Below, piece after piece: positions 5,556 through 6,501 of a stretch of 6,501 bases of DNA. Every line of letters begins with the position of its first letter. Position 1 is the first letter of the stretch. This stretch comes from Candidatus Gastranaerophilales bacterium (GTDB lineage Bacteria; Cyanobacteriota; Vampirovibrionia; Gastranaerophilales; Gastranaerophilaceae). The position numbers and the translations under genes were made by a program. The stretch spans positions 1 to 6,501 of the forward strand of contig JAJQDG010000135.1 in assembly GCA_021202305.1 (NCBI GenBank), read 5' to 3'. The notes under the pieces were generated by a model, which saw nothing but the letters and a program-made list of their open reading frames with translations, was not told the DNA's origin and did not search any database.

Positions 5556-6389
5556 ATGTCTACTGTTCAAAAAATTTCATTTGCCGAGGTACCGTTCCAA
5601 AGACAATCGGAGGCGGAGCGACATCGAAGGCGGCGGGCGTTTTTAGAGGATGTTTCGGGGATGTCTGATGAGGAAATTACAGAAGCAAGCTTTAAAAATG
5701 CGAACAATCGGGTTAAAGACAGTAATGCTGCGCGCGCTCTCAATAACGGGACTTATGTTTTTTATGCAGCTACATCACTAGTGTGCGGTGCCTTAACAAA
5801 AGGCGGCTTGTCCAATAAAGTAATGGCAACAGCAGGTGCACTCGGACTCTGCGCATTTATTAATGCAGCAGCAAAGCCTGTCGGTCGCGCCGTTGATGCA
5901 ATTATGGATTCCGGCTCCAAAGATAGTGAAAAGAAAAATAGTGAAGAACACCCTGTTTTAAGCACAATGCTCAGCGCAGCGGCGCTTATAGGTGTTTCAA
6001 CCCTTGCTCTAAAAGGTGCAAATAAGGGTATAGGCGCTTTAGCAAAGAAATTTGAACCTGCTGCAAAAGAATTGGGCGAAAAATTTGTTAAGCATACGAA
6101 TAATTTAGATAATTCAAAATTAGGTAAGTTTACGTCCGGTATTTCAGAGAAAGCTGCTGAATTTTCAAAAAAACACCCTAAAGTTTCTTCTTTTGCTGCA
6201 AATAGTGCAATATTTGCCCCTCTCGTTGCAGTAACAGGCGCTTCTGTTCCGTTAAGTGCAAAAGTTGCAAATGACAGGGATGAAATTGCGTTGAACAATA
6301 TTGTTAAGCTTGCTTTGTGCAGAGATGCGGCAAGTTTTGAATTAGAAAAAGAAGATTTAAAAAATAATTCGTTTGCAGCCGAAGCGTAA
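5556..6389 (+). CDS. Unrecognised Ala/Lys-rich protein with several hydrophobic segments
   Basis: I do not recognise a family for this 277-residue protein. Residues 1-50 are polar, with a strongly basic patch (ERHRRRRAF, 21-29) followed by an acidic stretch (EDVSGMSDEEITE). Small-residue-rich hydrophobic segments lie at about 66-84 (TYVFYAATSLVCGALTKGG), 87-107, 134-153 (VLSTMLSAAALIGVSTLALK) and 211-236. Two of these could cross a membrane; the others may be packed or amphipathic helices. Residues about 160-208 form a Lys/Glu-rich amphipathic helix region, and the tail (257-277) is acidic and polar. There is no signal peptide and no catalytic motif. The frame stays open upstream to a TTG at 5493, but that stretch contains the promoter elements, and ATG 5556 has an AAAGG site 5 nt before it, so I chose 5556. 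It stands alone, divergent from the acyl-transferase gene with a mirrored promoter. A membrane-associated or self-assembling protein would fit but is a guess. Confidence 0.72.
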   Translation: MSTVQKISFAEVPFQRQSEAERHRRRRAFLEDVSGMSDEEITEASFKNANNRVKDSNAARALNNGTYVFYAATSLVCGALTKGGLSNKVMATAGALGLCAFINAAAKPVGRAVDAIMDSGSKDSEKKNSEEHPVLSTMLSAAALIGVSTLALKGANKGIGALAKKFEPAAKELGEKFVKHTNNLDNSKLGKFTSGISEKAAEFSKKHPKVSSFAANSAIFAPLVAVTGASVPLSAKVANDRDEIALNNIVKLALCRDAASFELEKEDLKNNSFAAEA

Positions 6390-6397
6390 AGCATTTT

Positions 6398-6427
6398 GCT
6401 TATTAAAGTATAAGCCGGGAGTTTTTT
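6398..6427 (+). terminator. Weak terminator candidate after the unknown protein gene
   Basis: GCTTAT (6398-6403) and ATAAGC (6410-6415) form a perfect 6-bp stem with a 6-nt loop, followed after 6 nt by T6 (6422-6427), starting 8 nt past the stop codon. The stem is AT-rich and the T-run is not adjacent, so strength is doubtful. From 6428 to the window end I see no supported gene or structure. Confidence 0.35.
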
Positions 6428-6501
6428 AATTGTTGGCTGTTTGTACTTCCGCCGAGTATCGAAATTTTCAGTTTATTTTTTTGTAAGCAATTGAATAATT
6501 T

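Noticed and set aside
5762..6394. 210-codon open frame on the minus strand opposite the unknown protein gene
   Set aside because: It lacks a convincing ribosome binding site, and its composition is what the Ala/Lys-rich plus-strand codons give in antisense. The plus-strand gene has its own start signals.

Overview
This is an AT-rich window from a bacterium with a diderm (LPS-type) envelope. It is probably an anaerobe. The OstA/LptD protein implies an outer membrane, and the acyl-transferase on the minus strand looks more like the clostridial-type Re-citrate/homocitrate synthases than an ordinary LeuA. Together with the A/T-rich codon use, this is compatible with a gut-associated Gastranaerophilales (non-photosynthetic cyanobacterial sister lineage, 'Melainabacteria'). 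Elusimicrobiota or another diderm anaerobe cannot be excluded. The assignment rests on protein style only, because no rRNA or other marker is present.

Layout: Plus strand, 2-2728, is an envelope block. It holds the C-terminal part of a coiled-coil M23 murein endopeptidase (5' end outside the window), then, 48 nt later, a compact LptD/OstA-like outer-membrane protein with its own likely extended -10 promoter. Minus strand, 5422-2798, is a two-gene operon running toward lptD: a 2-isopropylmalate/homocitrate/Re-citrate synthase family enzyme followed, after 3 nt, by miaB (tRNA methylthiotransferase). lptD and miaB converge on a 69-nt gap that carries a 14-bp direct repeat and no convincing terminator. 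Plus strand, 5556-6389, is an unrecognised 277-residue Ala/Lys-rich protein with several hydrophobic segments. The last 112 nt hold a weak terminator candidate and no gene that I can support.

The most distinctive DNA-level structure is the 133-nt divergent intergenic region (5423-5555). A perfect 12-bp inverted repeat (ATTTGATAATAT read outward on each strand) lies almost symmetrically about 30 nt from each start codon, and each arm supplies an extended -10 element (TGATAATAT) for the gene it faces. The region between the arms holds an A8 and a T8 tract. The two divergent genes therefore appear to use mirror-image promoters, which may also serve as a paired operator.

Functionally, the left block concerns peptidoglycan remodelling and LPS export, and the central operon combines carbon/amino-acid precursor synthesis with tRNA modification. 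I see no defence system, mobile element, CRISPR array, tRNA or rRNA. No clear new multi-gene system is visible. The best leads are the citrate-synthase-like identity, the mirrored promoters, the compact LptD and the unrecognised membrane-like protein.
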